The notes under the pieces are model-generated. The model did no database searches. It saw only the letters and a list, made by a program, of their open reading frames with translations, and had not been told where the DNA came from. From assembly GCA_932294295.1 (NCBI GenBank), contig OW028581.1:10809526-10873525 (forward strand): 64,000 nt of DNA, given 5' to 3'. Position numbers and translations under genes: made by a program. The stretch's first letter is position 1; every line of letters starts with the position of its first letter. Below, piece after piece: positions 12,540-23,248 of the stretch. Source of the stretch: Alitta virens (taxonomy: Eukaryota > Annelida > Polychaeta > Phyllodocida > Nereididae).

Positions 12540-13530
12540 CTGCTCAGCTAATTCTGACATAGAAGCGATGTCTTTAGGTTTCCTTTCCTTTAGGAACATG
12601 CGAAGATCACGAGTACAACAGTCAAAGCCTCCTCTCTAAGCAACAAATCTTTTAGACCGTCATAAGTTTCATCAACCCCACTCATCTCTATCCATCTACT
12701 CAAATACATGCCAACTCTAGTCATAAATTGTGCAAAAGACTCACCCTTCTCTGGCCTAGCATCACAAAATTCTGACCTAAACCCATCTTCGGTAAGCTGA
12801 TATCTTTTCAAAAGAGCAATCTTCAATGCTGGATAATCATCTACCGGAAGCCTGTTATATACATTCAATGACTCTCCTTTCAACAATGCACTCAGACAAC
12901 TAGCCCAGGTGTCCTTATGCCAATTTTGCACAGTAGCATATTGCTCAAACCTAGCCAAATATGCATCAATTTGCTCCTTATTTTCCTCAAAATGAGGTAA
13001 CTTAGGCCTAATTGCCCTACGACTACCTGCCAGCTCATCAGCATTAATATCACGAGCCTTCTCAGGATTAATGTGATCTTGCAAATCCTGTTTCATGCGC
13101 TCAATCTGCATGGCACTCTCTACCTCAATTCTCTTGTGCTCGGCTTCAGCCCTGATTTCATGTTCTCTATTCTTTTCTTTCATAATTTCTAACTCCCATT
13201 CTCTATCAGTCTTCAATTTGGCCTCCTCTCTTTCAGCCTCCGATTTGGCAGCTTCAGCTTTTCTATCAGCCTTCAATTTGGCAGCTTCAGCTTCTCTATC
13301 AGCCTTCAATTTGGCATCCTCCCTATCAGCCTCCAACTTGGCAGGCTTCTCTATCAGCCGCCAATTTGGCATCCTCCCTATCAGCCTCCAACTTGGCAGG
13401 CTTCTCTATCAGCCGCCAACTTGGCCTCCTCTCTAGGGGTTGCTCTCTCATCTCTCAAGAAATCTTGGAGATCTTTTCCTTTGAACCCTAATCTTTCCCC
13501 CACAGACATAATCTCCTCTAACTCTGACAT
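12540..13530 (-). pseudogene. Gypsy Gag (coiled-coil plus capsid-like), broken
   Basis: The shared start ATG lies at 13528-13530 (MSELEEIMSVGERLG in intact sister copies). It is followed by a run of short charged repeats (A-K-L-x-A-D-R-E) forming a long coiled coil, then the capsid-like segment LPHFEENKEQIDAYLARFEQ and a region typical of Gypsy capsids of the SCAN-like type (LKGESLNVYNRLPVDDYPAL). Two extra G residues in the repeat run (near 13343 and 13399) and another frame change near 12600 break the frame. It would form the particle shell in a functional element. Confidence 0.75.
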
Positions 13531-14021
13531 CTTGAAACCTCAAATACAACTCCTGCATAAACATTAAGAAATACAGGTATTACCTCAGTGGTATATGGAC
13601 TGCCTTCAGAAAACACATAAATTCACCAAATCATGAACCAAGTGAAATGGAAAAAAGGCAATCTTCACCCAGCAGTATAATACTAACAGTGGACAATTCT
13701 TAATCACACTGATCACAATTGTATCATGTGCCTTGTAAGGAGCAGACGAGTGAAGTATTCATTCATGGTGACAATTTTGTATTTACCCCAAGTTTCAAAG
13801 ACAGATTGTTTGATGGATTTTATCAGTCTGATGTTGATACTGCCCAGGCGATTGCTTCTCCAATGCTTCAACGGATTTTGAATTTGTAATGGTCACCTAT
13901 CAATCAGCAAAGAAAACAGCATTCAGTTAACAGCAAGCAGTACACACAAAAACAGTAGACAATAATACACTTGATATTTACTGACTGAATTAATGAGGTA
14001 TGGTGTTGTGGGAGCTATGAG
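13531..14021 (-). other. Gypsy 5' leader (untranslated)
   Basis: Sequence between the primer-binding site and the Gag ATG. It is nearly identical to 16665-17120 and to 29257-29755. No frame is supported. It presumably contains packaging and dimerisation signals by analogy with other LTR elements, but none can be identified by eye. Confidence 0.6.
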
Positions 14022-14039
14022 ATCCCGGACGAGCCCCCA
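14022..14039 (-). promoter_or_regulatory. tRNA-Pro-type primer-binding site
   Basis: On the minus strand the 18-mer TGGGGGCTCGTCCGGGAT lies two bases after an LTR end (CTTTGACA). This 18-mer is the well-known site complementary to the 3' end of tRNA-Pro, used for example by murine leukaemia virus. It fixes the LTR/leader boundary and the orientation of the element. Confidence 0.9.
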
Positions 14040-14041
14040 AT

Positions 14042-14878
14042 TGTCAAAGATTCACAATCTCTGTTCCCCCTCGCACACCACAACAACAACACTTTTAACT
14101 ATTTCCACTTTTAATATTCATATAAAATAAAAAAGGTTACAATATATAGGTTGGCATGTAGCTTAAGGTTATGGCTCTAAAAGGAATGTCAAACAGTAAG
14201 TCCAGCTTGCACTTATGTAGTTGTAGATCTAGAGTTAGTTGACGATGTTGTTATCTTTTGATGAGATGATGTAGAAACGCAACCAGTGTAGATGATGTCT
14301 GAGGTGAGTCCGCCACCACTGTCACTACTAAATTACCAGGAGATGAACTTGCAGTACCATCAGGTGCAGGCCAATGATGTAATGTAGTAGACAGGTGGGA
14401 TGCCTCATGACAGTCGTTTCCAATGTCTGGTGGTCCTTCTCAGCATGCAGTACAAAACAACTGTGAATATGTAAAAACACATTAAGTAAACTGTCCAGCC
14501 ATTAAAAGTGCCATTGCCCAGCTACGGCAGCATGGAGTACCACAGTTCCAGCAACAAAGTTCAGCAATCCTTAGGATGCACATAATATAAACTTACATTC
14601 CTCATACATAGATTAGGGCCAAATCTACCTTTAAAACTGCCCTTAACAACTGTGCATTACAACATAATATGACTATTAACAGAACATATCAAAATATTAG
14701 TGTTACTGTCAACTATCATTACACTTGCCAATCATCACAGGACATGTGAATTCACTGCAATTTTATAATAACCACTTATTACAAACCATCTGCCAGCTCT
14801 TTGGCATTATTAAGATGAAAGTGCCTTTATACATTAGTCAAATGCACGTAATACAATAATATAATAAAAAAAAAAAAA
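14042..14878 (-). repeat. LTR and LTR-proximal region of the Gypsy element
   Basis: Begins on the plus strand with TGTCAAAG, the complement of the LTR 3' end next to the primer-binding site. The first ~470 bp match 29776-30230, where the shared sequence stops after CCATTAAAAGTACC. Here the similarity among the tandem units continues to the A-rich junction at 14868-14878. The outer LTR limit cannot be set, because a terminal CA preceded by the inverted TGTCAAAG word was not found. Confidence 0.6.
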
Positions 14879-15410
14879 CTAGCCCAGGTGTCCTTATGCC
14901 AATTTTTCATAGTAGCATATTGCTCAAACCTAGCCAAATATGCATCAATTTGCTCCTTATTTTCCTCAAAATGAGGTAACTTAGGCCTAATTGCCCTATG
15001 ACTACCTGCCAGCTCATCAGCATTAATATCACGAGCCCTCTCAGGATTAATGCGATCTTGCGAATCCTGTTTCATGCGCTCAATCTGCATGGCACTCTCT
15101 ACCTCAATTCTCTTGTGCCCGGCTTCAGCCCTGATTTCATGTTCTCTATTCTTTTCTTTCATAATTTCTAACTCCCATTCTCTATCAGCCTTCAATTTGG
15201 CCTCCTCTCTTTCAGCCTCCGATTTGGCAGCTTCAGCTTCTCTATCAGCCTTCAATTTGGCATCCTCCCTATCAGCCTCCAACTTGGCAGCTTCTCTATC
15301 AGCCACCAACTTGGCATCCTCCCTATCAGCCTCCAACTTGGCAGCTTCTCTATCAGCCGCCAACTTGGCATCCTCCCTATCAGCCTCCAACTTGGCAGCT
15401 TCTCTATCAG
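14879..15410 (-). pseudogene. Gypsy gag fragment, tandem unit 2
   Basis: Carries the coiled-coil repeats and the capsid-like start, in frame, but is cut after the residues QYATMKNWHKDTWAS, where the sequence passes into a T-rich junction (minus sense). The N-terminal repeat run has a different number of ADREAAKLEADREDAKL units from the other copies. It lacks the normal start because it is joined at 15411 to an inverted leader fragment. Confidence 0.75.
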
Positions 15411-15473
15411 GAGTTGTATTTGAGGTTTCAAGATGTCAGAGTTAGAGGAGATTATGTCTGTGGGGGAAAGATC
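15411..15473 (+). repeat. inverted 63-bp leader/gag-start fragment
   Basis: Reverse complement of 13491-13552, spanning the Gag ATG and the end of the leader. It sits between gag unit 2 and LTR-region sequence, so one piece of the array has been flipped. Confidence 0.85.
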
Positions 15474-16094
15474 AGCCTGACAGATCAGAAACGCAACCAG
15501 TGTAGATGATGTCTGAGGTGAGTCTGCGACCACTGTCACTACTAAATGACCAGGAGATGAACTTGCAGTACCATCAGGTGCAGGCCAATGATGTAATGTA
15601 GTAGACAGGTGGGATGCCTCATGACAGTCGTTTCCAATGTCTGGTGGTCCTTCTCAGCATGCAGTACAAAAAAGCTGTGAATATGTAAAAACATATTAAG
15701 TAAACTGTCCAGCCATTAAAAGTGCCATTGCCCAGCTAAGGCAGCATGGAGCACCACAGTTCCAACAACAAAGTTCAGCAATCCTTAGGATGCACATAAT
15801 ATAAACTTACATTCCTCATACATAGATTAGAGCCAAATCTACCTTTAAAACTGCCCTTAACAACTATGCATTACAACATAATATGACTATTTACAGAACA
15901 TATCAAAATATTAGTGTTACTGTCAACCATCATTACACTTGCCAATCATCACAGGACAGGTGAATTCACTGTAATTTTATAATAACCACTTATTACAAAC
16001 CATCTGCCAGCTCTTTGGCATTATTAAGATGAAAGTGCCTTTATACATTAGTCAAATGCACGTAATACAATAATATAATAAAAAAAAAAAAACT
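15474..16094 (-). repeat. LTR-proximal region, tandem unit 2
   Basis: Near copy of 14270-14878: the same order of words up to the A-rich run before ACTAGCCCAGGTGTCC. It lacks the primer-binding site and the LTR inner end. Confidence 0.75.
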
Positions 16095-16662
16095 AGCCCA
16101 GGTGTCCTTATGCCAATTTTGCACAGTAGCATATTGCTCAAACCTAGCCAAATATGCATCAATTTGCTCCTTATTTTCCTCAAAATGAGGTAACTTAGGC
16201 CTAATTGCCCTACGACTACCTGCCAGCTCATCAGCATTAATATCACGAGCCCTCTCAGGATTAATGTGATCTTGCAAATCCTGTTTCATGCACTCAATCT
16301 GCATGGCACTCTCTACCTCAATTCTCTTGTGCTCGGCTTCAGCCCTGATTTCATGTTCTCTATTCTTTTCTTTCATAATTTCTAACTCCCATTCTCTATC
16401 AGTCTTCAATTTGGCCTCCTCTCTTTCAGCCTCCAATTTGGCAGCTTCAGCTTCTCTATCAGCCTACAATTTAGCAGCTTCTCTATCAGCCTTCAATTTG
16501 GCATCCTCCCTATCAGCCTCCAACTTGGCAGCTTCTCTATCAGCCGCCAATTTGGCCTCCTCTCTACGGGTTACCCTCTTATCTCTCAAGAAATCTTGGA
16601 GATCTTTTCCTTTGAACCCTAATCTTTCCCCCACAGACATAATCTCCTCTAACTCTGACATC
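16095..16662 (-). pseudogene. Gypsy gag fragment, tandem unit 3
   Basis: Starts at the normal Gag ATG (16660-16662) and has the charged coiled-coil repeats and capsid-like segment. An in-frame TAG near 16465 interrupts the repeat run, at a codon that is Lys in sister copies. It ends at the same junction after WHKDTWAS as unit 2, so units 2 and 3 derive from one rearranged unit that was duplicated. Confidence 0.8.
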
Positions 16663-17819
16663 TTGAAACCTCAAATACAACTCCTGCATAAACAGCAAGA
16701 AATACAGGTACTACCTCAGTGGTATATGGACTGCCTTCAGAAAACACATAAATTCACCAAATCATGAACCAAGTGAAATGGAAAAAAGGCAATCTTCACC
16801 CAGCAGTATAATACTAACAGTGGACAATTCTTAATCACACTGATCACAATTGTATCATGTGCCTTGTAAGGAGCAGACGAGTGAAGTATTCATTCATGGT
16901 GACAATTTTGTATTTACCCCAAGTTTCAAAGACAGATTGTTTGATGGATTTGATCAGTCTGATGTTGATACTGCCCAGGCAATTGCTTCTCCAATGCTTC
17001 AACGGATTTTGAATTTGTAATGGTCACCTATCAATCAGCAAAGAAAACAGCATTCAGTTAACAGCAAGCAGTACACACAAAAACAGTAGACAATAATACA
17101 CTTGATATTTACTGACTGAATTAATTTTAATATTCATATAAAATAAAAAAGGTTACAATATATAATTTGGCATATAGCTTAAGGTTATGGCTCTAAAAGA
17201 AATGTCAAACAGTAAGTCCAGCTTGCACTTAGTTAGTTGACGATGTTGTTATCTTTTGATAAGATGATGTAGAAACGCAACCAGTGAAGATGATGTCTGC
17301 GACCACTGTCACTACTAAATGACCAGGAGATGAACTTGCAGTACCATCAGGTGCAGAGGCCAATGATGTAATGTAGTAGACAGGTGGGATGCCTCATGAC
17401 AGTCGTTTCCAACGTCTGGTGGTCCTTCTCAGCATGCAGTACAAAACAGCTGTGAATATGTAAAAACATATTAAGTGAACTGTCCAGCCATTAAAAGTGC
17501 CATTGCCCAGCTAAGGCAGCATGGAGCACCACAGTTCCAACAACAAAGTTCAGCAATCCTTAGGATGCACATAATATAAACTTACATTCCTCATACATAG
17601 ATTAGAACCAAATCTACCTTTAAAACTGCCCTTAACAACTGTGCATTACAACATTGTATGACTATTAACAGAACATATCAAAATATTAGTGTTACTGTCA
17701 ACCATCATTACACTTGCCAATCATCACAGGACATGTGAATTCACTGCAATTTTATTGAAAGTGCCTTTATACATTAGTCAAATGCACGTAATACAATAAT
17801 ATAATAAAAAAACAACAAC
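16663..17819 (-). repeat. leader and LTR-proximal region, tandem unit 3
   Basis: Leader copy (16663-17123) joined directly to LTR-internal sequence (from ATTTTAATATTCATATAAAA at about 17124) without the primer-binding site, then the LTR-proximal region as in the other units. Several small deletions relative to 14042-14878. No coding sequence. Confidence 0.7.
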
Positions 17820-17909
17820 TAGCCTAGGTGTCCTTATGCCAATTTTGCACAGCATATTGCTCAAACCAGCCAAATATGCATCAATTTGCTCCTTATTTTC
17901 CTCAAAATG
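17820..17909 (-). pseudogene. Gypsy gag fragment interrupted by a large insertion
   Basis: Starts at the same gag junction as units 2 and 3 and stops at CTCAAAATG. The gag sequence resumes at 28771 with CAAAATGAGG, so 17910-28770 separates two parts of what is most simply one gag region. CAAAATG occurs on both sides. Confidence 0.75.
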
Positions 17910-17923
17910 CATAATATATATTA

Positions 17924-18855
17924 TTTTTGATCAGGAAGCAACAGAGGCAGTGATTTGGGTTAAAAATTTTGTTTAATGCTCCAAAAGTTGACAAGTAAAT
18001 AGTGTTGAATTACAAGATTATGAAAATGTTGTTGAATATATTGAGCATGATCAACTGAGTGAAGAAGGTTAGTAGTACCAAAATAGGTATACAATGGTTA
18101 AATATGTAGGAATAGCAAGTTAAACAAGGAAGTAAATGACTTGAGCTACTAAGTATATAACATAATACAACCACAGTATAGCGGCAACAATCTTTAAAAC
18201 TACCATCTAGCAAAGTCACAGAGTTGGGAAGCCCTGTAAGAGCCCCTAGAAAACATGAGCATCAAGCAAAAGGGGATGGGTAGGGAGGGAGAAAATTTGT
18301 TGAAGAATTGAGGAGATATTTTCTGTTGCAGCAATGGTTGACGTGAGATTGAGGAAGCCAGGCTGTGATTGGCTGATTGAGGTCATGTGACCGTTTGGCG
18401 GGAAAGGGAGCATTAAGTATTTGACTTGTTGAACAAAAAACCAGCTGTGCAAACACAACTGTTAATTTTTGATCAACAAGCAACAGAGGCAGTGATTTGG
18501 GTTTAAAATTTTTGTTTAATGCTCCAAAAGTTGACAAGTAAATAGTGTTGAAATAAAGATTACAAGATTATGAAAATGTTGTTGAATAATTATATTGAGC
18601 ATGATCAACTCAGTGAAGAAGGTTAGACTTTTTTGTTGAGGTAGATTTAAGGCATTAGTACTTAAATGCAACATGTGGATAAGTAGTACCAAAATAAGTA
18701 TACAATGGTTAAATATGTAGGAATAGCAAGTTAAACAAGGAAGTAAATGACTAGAGCTACTAAGTATATAACATAATACAACCACAGTATAGCGGCAACA
18801 ATCTTTAAAACTACCATCTAGCAAAGTCACAGAGTTGGGAAGCCCTGTAAGAGCC
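17924..18855 (-). repeat. DIRS-like B1-A2-B2 terminal repeats
   Basis: Two direct copies, 18465-18855 and 17924-18244, share start (TTTTTGATCA) and end (GCCCTGTAAGAGCC) and flank a 220-bp unique segment (18245-18464). The 18465-18855 copy holds about 60 bp more. They lie immediately 3' of a tyrosine-recombinase fragment on the minus strand. This matches the B1-A2-B2 split-direct-repeat end of Ngaro/PAT-type DIRS-like elements. The matching A1 at the 5' end is not in the window, so the assignment is an inference. Confidence 0.55.
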
Positions 18856-18979
18856 ATAAGGCAATGGCTATGGCATGAGTCATTGGCTGGGTTCCCAACA
18901 AAATAAATCACAAGGCACAAAGTCGGAGTTAGGCAAAAGGCACAGAGTCACAATGAAGAGCGTCAGTATTCAGGATATC

Positions 18980-19150
18980 ACTTGGCATGGCCGGAGTGAT
19001 AGGCGAATGTGCGTGGCTGTCACCTGGCATGGCCAACGTGACGAGCTGGGCTGTAGGATCTTGAAGAGGGGCTGTCACCTGGCATGGCCAGAGTTACAGG
19101 GATGAGGGCATCTATAGATGGTGTCACACCTGGCATGGCCGGAGTGACAC
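18980..19150. repeat. four imperfect copies of a CACCTGGCATGGCC motif
   Basis: The motif recurs near 18982, 19020, 19076 and 19127, each followed by a GAGTGAC-like word. It lies between the recombinase fragment and the B1 repeat. No open frame is associated. Confidence 0.6.
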
Positions 19151-19176
19151 ATACGAGTGAGATGTGGTTGAGCAGT

Positions 19177-19640
19177 CTATTGCGGAGGGGTGTGTTGGTT
19201 CGGTCTGATGTACTTGAGGTAAGCTGAGCTACGCCAACGTCCAGCAGTACGGATTGTGTTGTCGGAATGATGGTCTTGTGCAAGCTGGGTGGCGCGGCCA
19301 ATACGGAATGAGTGTGTGTTATAGAGGCCAGGATCAAGGCCAATATGGTGGATGGAGCGTTTGACCATGGAGCTGAACATCTCACGGTCAACTGGAGTGC
19401 CCGTTCTTGTGAGAAAGAGGGGGCCGGTCGAGTTTCCCCTTAGCGCCAGGTAATTAGAGAGAGTGAGGACTGGGCATGTAGTTGCGTCATTATCCGACTG
19501 AATGACCAGCGTGGGGGTATGATGACGGCTATGCTTATATGATCGAAAGGAAATGGTCAGGGAAGTTTGGGTCATTGCGATTTGGTGGAGTTGCAAGGTG
19601 TGGCTTGTGTTGGCAGAGTGAACGGCCTCGTCCGCTCACA
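19177..19640 (-). pseudogene. tyrosine recombinase C-terminal fragment (DIRS-like)
   Basis: The last ~139 codons hold the signature of the DIRS-type tyrosine recombinase: HSFRIG with His95 and Arg98, GRW with Trp121, and the AYLKYIR segment with the candidate nucleophile Tyr126 or Tyr129. In this class it integrates circular cDNA without target duplication. The N-terminal part with the first catalytic Arg, the RT and RNase H are missing. Upstream the sequence passes directly into a Gypsy RT frame at about 19645-19655, so this is a fragment joined to another element. Confidence 0.75.
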
Positions 19641-19644
19641 GGCA

Positions 19645-21022
19645 TGCATGGAACCGGCCAATTTACAATTGACTGAATTTTCTCATGGTCTGCCTGAACA
19701 CCCTTCTCTGATATAATAAAGCCCAGATACCTCAACTTTTCCTTAAAAAATTCACATTTACTGGGTTTCAGTTTCAATCCATACTGAGAGACCCGCTCTA
19801 AGACCCGAGATAACTTCTCAAAATGGCTTTCGATGGTATCAGAGAAAATAATCACGTCATCTAAGTACAGGAGACAAGCTTCAAGATTTAGCGAACCCAT
19901 CACACTCTCCATCATGCGCTGGAAGCTCAAACAAGCATTGGATAATCCCATTGGCATTCTAAGATATTCCCAGAATCCAACACTCCCAGCCGTAAATGCA
20001 GTTTTATGGCTGTCTGCCGGATTTAAACCTAATTGCCAATAACCTGTCTTTAGATCCAAACTAGTGAAGTACTTCGCACCTGCTAACCTATCCAAAGTAG
20101 ACTCAACTGATGGCACTGAATAAAGGTCCTTCTTGGTCCTTTTATTCAACATGCGATAATCCACGCAGAATCTAAGGGAATTATCAGACTTGCGAACCAA
20201 CACTAAAGGGGAGGCATATTGACTATGACTCGGTTGAATTACACAGCTTCTCTCCATATTCATGAGATGGTCCCGAACCTCCTCTACCATATGATGCGGA
20301 ATGTGAGTTCTTCTACACTTGAATGGAGTCTCATCTAACAGCTCAATGGAATGAGTTAATCCCTTAACAAGTCCTAAGTCAACGTCACTAACCGAAAAGA
20401 CATGTTGCCAATTCAACAATAAATCAGACATCCTTTTCTGAAGATTAGCATCAAGATGATCCAATTTGAACAAATCCAAAAATGATTTTGAATCTAGAGA
20501 ATCAGAAGAAACTTGATGAGATTGTGACTGAGAAGCAACCTGTTTCACGTAGTAGGCTCGGCCAACTTCCGTGCAAGCTGGAATTTTAACATTTTTGTCC
20601 GAAATGTTTTTAATTTCAACTTGAAAATTAGGTTTAATGTTACTGTCATCTACCCACATAGGAGTAGTGAATAAACCAGATGGTAAAAACATGTTTCCGT
20701 CGGCTTCTACACATACCGATTTTCCACCAGTAACTGCTGAAGTCAACTGAGCCTCCACATCAACAAGAACTTCCTGATATGCTGGAACCACCACAGCAGC
20801 TTTAGAATAAACAGGAATCCCCTCAGATCTCATCTGTAATTGCAACTGACAAATTTTAAAAACATCATTCCAAACACCTGGTACCTTACGATCATTTGAT
20901 ACAAGAGATTTACAAGAATAAATCACATTGGTACCCAAAAGAACAGGAGTTCTGGAATTATAAGAAGTTTGGGGTACAACAAGTAAAAGTGCTGAAATAG
21001 ACTTTTCACCAGGACCACACAT
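19645..21022 (-). pseudogene. Gypsy reverse transcriptase, truncated and fused
   Basis: A 495-codon frame (19535-21022). Residues ~225-458 form a Ty3/Gypsy RT with FCVDYRMLN, FTSLDLKTGYWQ, RMPMGLSNA and the catalytic YLDD box at ~386-389, followed by the thumb segment LKPSKCEFF. After NWPVP (~457) homology stops and the frame continues through ~37 codons of DIRS-like sequence read in another frame. RNase H and integrase are absent. The upstream side overlaps the protease frame at 21006-21022, where a one-base change separates the two frames. Confidence 0.85.
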
Positions 21023-21335
21023 TTTTCCTGGAAGCTCTAAATCTGCCTCTATAAGATAACGTAGAACCCCCGGCTACCTCAACCCTGAGAAGATCATTAA
21101 GTGGCTTCAATTCAACTCCACTCAGATGACCCTTGTAGAATTCCTCACTGACCGTCGACACTTGTGAGCCAGTGTCCAAAAGAGCCATAGAAGAAATCCC
21201 ATTAACTTTCACCGGTGTTTCATATGCTGGACCCACAAGTTGGTCAAGGAGATTGTAGGGGCTCTTGTAGGAAGCCCTGTCTGGATGCACACCCTTCATG
21301 CAGACAGTTGATCGTTTAAATTCTGTGATCGACAC
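21006..21335 (-). pseudogene. Gypsy retropepsin-like protease region
   Basis: 109 codons. The active-site motif ALLDTGSQVSTV lies at residues ~51-62 (Asp54-Thr55-Gly56), preceded by the PVKVNGISS strand typical of retropepsins. The frame leaves the RT frame near 21050. It would cleave the polyprotein in an intact element. Confidence 0.75.
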
Positions 21336-22074
21336 TCAGCTGCTTTGTGTCCATATCTGTGACACTGTAGCACTGGCCATGAAAGCGTTTTGTTGTTTGT
21401 GAAGCAGGTGTATTACTAGAAGTTGAAGACTGTGCTGCTTGAGAATTTGGTTTGGAAAATTTTTTCCCAGTTGATTGAGTTGCATTCACTTTAGCCTCTA
21501 ATTTTGAAATTTTTTCCACCAACTTTTCAACTGATTCATTAAGTTTGGCAATTTGATCATTTGCTGTCTGAGCTTGTTGTACTTGTGCCGTGGCCCCCAT
21601 TTCTTCTGCCACTATCCTCGCTGCATCCAGTAGCTCTACTGAAGTAGAGTTGTTATCAAACTTATGTCTAAGCCCATTGATCAATGTTTCAGAATGGAGA
21701 CCTTTCCAAAATCGGGCTCGCAGCATTTTTTCTTTTTGTTCTGGTGTTATGTCAAGTGATGTTATGTTTAATACTGTCTCCAGTCTGACATACCAGTCAG
21801 ACAGAGATTCATTGGCATCTTGCTTAGCTGCATAGAACTTGCCATAAACATGTTCGACATCTTCTGCCGGTTGAAACAATTTATCAAATTTATCTAATAT
21901 GTCCTTGACTGAAGTGTCTTTTGTTAAAGACATGAAAGACTCTGCAGCAGTGCCAAATAAAGACTTTTGAATGGCACGGCAAATTTTATTTTCGGGGCAA
22001 TTACCACTGACCAATTCTTGCACTTCAAATTTCCATTTAACAGTGGTAACAGATATATATCTGTCACGAACCAA
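21316..22074 (-). pseudogene. Gypsy Gag of the second family
   Basis: About 250 codons. A capsid-like segment (RAIQKSLFGTAAESFMSL; DWYVRLETVLNI) is followed by a coiled coil near residues 175-200 and a Ser/Thr/Gln-rich linker. Just before the frame ends, a single-base deletion falls inside the nucleocapsid zinc-knuckle region near 21360; the remaining Cys/His ligands lie in the neighbouring frame. No start codon, LTR or primer-binding site was found upstream, so the 5' end is missing. It is a different family from the tRNA-Pro element. Confidence 0.75.
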
Positions 22075-22552
22075 AACAGTAGTTGTAGATATTGGAATGG
22101 ATAAGTGAAGATGACTTCAGTTTGAGAGGAACAAACAAATATTATGAAAGATACCACTGAAATGTTATGTTAAGTTTAGGTTGGAGTGTTCGACAGCAAC
22201 ATGTTTTACCCCGTCACAAACAATAAAATTGTACAGTGTGTAAGGGAAGAAGAGTGTTTGGCGTTGACCGGCATTAGGCTGGGTAAGATTAGGAAGTATT
22301 GGAGAAATTTTGTTGTGTTCAATCGGCCGCGTTAGCAAAGTGCCGGGAACAAAACTATGGCCGAGAACCACGCCGGTCAAGCCGCCATGAGGCATGATGT
22401 TTGTAAACAAAACCATGTAGAAAAGTAAACAATGTACTACTCACGCGGATTTTAGATGATCCGCAGGAGCAGAGACGTCTTTCTCAATGTAGATGTACGC
22501 CGGGGAACGTCGTAGACGAAAGGAGACACGGTTGACTACAATCGGTTGGATA
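22075..22552. other. spacer between Gypsy fragment and KDZ-like element
   Basis: About 480 bp, more GC-rich than its surroundings, with CG dinucleotides (near 22330-22400 and 22445-22530). No supported frame. It may hold the remains of the Gypsy 5' end. Confidence 0.4.
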
Positions 22553-22960
22553 GAACTGTTAATATATATTTTGCTCGTTTTTGCAACCCACGCACATACA
22601 TGTATATGCAATTTCTCGCTCGTGGATATGTTTTTACTCGCACAACATTTGGGTATGTGCACTCCCTAACACTCGTGTATATAACATAACTGGCACCCGT
22701 GTACGTATAAGTACGCACATTTGCTAGTGTGAGTGATACACCACATGTAATTTTTTTGCCTGGTGTATGATTTCACTCATACACAAATCTACGAGTTTTT
22801 GCAGGTGCATCAAAGCACACTTAGACGCATGCTCATTTTTACAGCTATGTCATATATGACACATTCACGAGAGTAAATTTATTCATTGAAATAATGTATC
22901 ACTGGCAGTTTATGCACACCCACGCATTCGTGTATATGGATAACGATTCACTGCATTGGG
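22553..22960. repeat. left subterminal repeat region
   Basis: Multiple short copies of CGTGTATAT-, CGCACATA- and ACTCGTG-type words in both orientations, unlike neighbouring sequence. Such arrays are typical transposase-binding subterminal regions of large DNA transposons. Confidence 0.5.
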
Positions 22961-23248
22961 CAGAGCAAATACTCTTTCAAGATGCCCTGCAAGGGTGCAT
23001 TATGACTAAATTCATTGCAAAAAGACTCAATCATCATAAGCAAATTATCTAATTTTATTCCAGTCATTTTAAGAAAGCATATTTCAATTTCACCACAATA
23101 ATCATTAAAACAGGACTTTAAGGTACATGACTCATCTCTACACATTAAATACATGAAACATACACATAGTTAAAGGCCAATTTGTGCCAGACCGCCATTA
23201 AATTAATTAAACAGATGAAATAATGTCACTGTAACAGTCTAATTTCAA
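22961..23248. other. 3' flank of the KDZ-like gene
   Basis: AT-rich, with no supported reading frame. Lies between the transposase stop and the left subterminal repeats and probably includes its 3' untranslated region. Confidence 0.4.

Noticed and set aside
13095..13436. Ser/Leu/Ala-rich plus-strand frames over the gag repeats (also 15050-15445, 16288-16767, 28854-29255)
   Set aside because: Shadows of the coiled-coil Gag repeats on the other strand.
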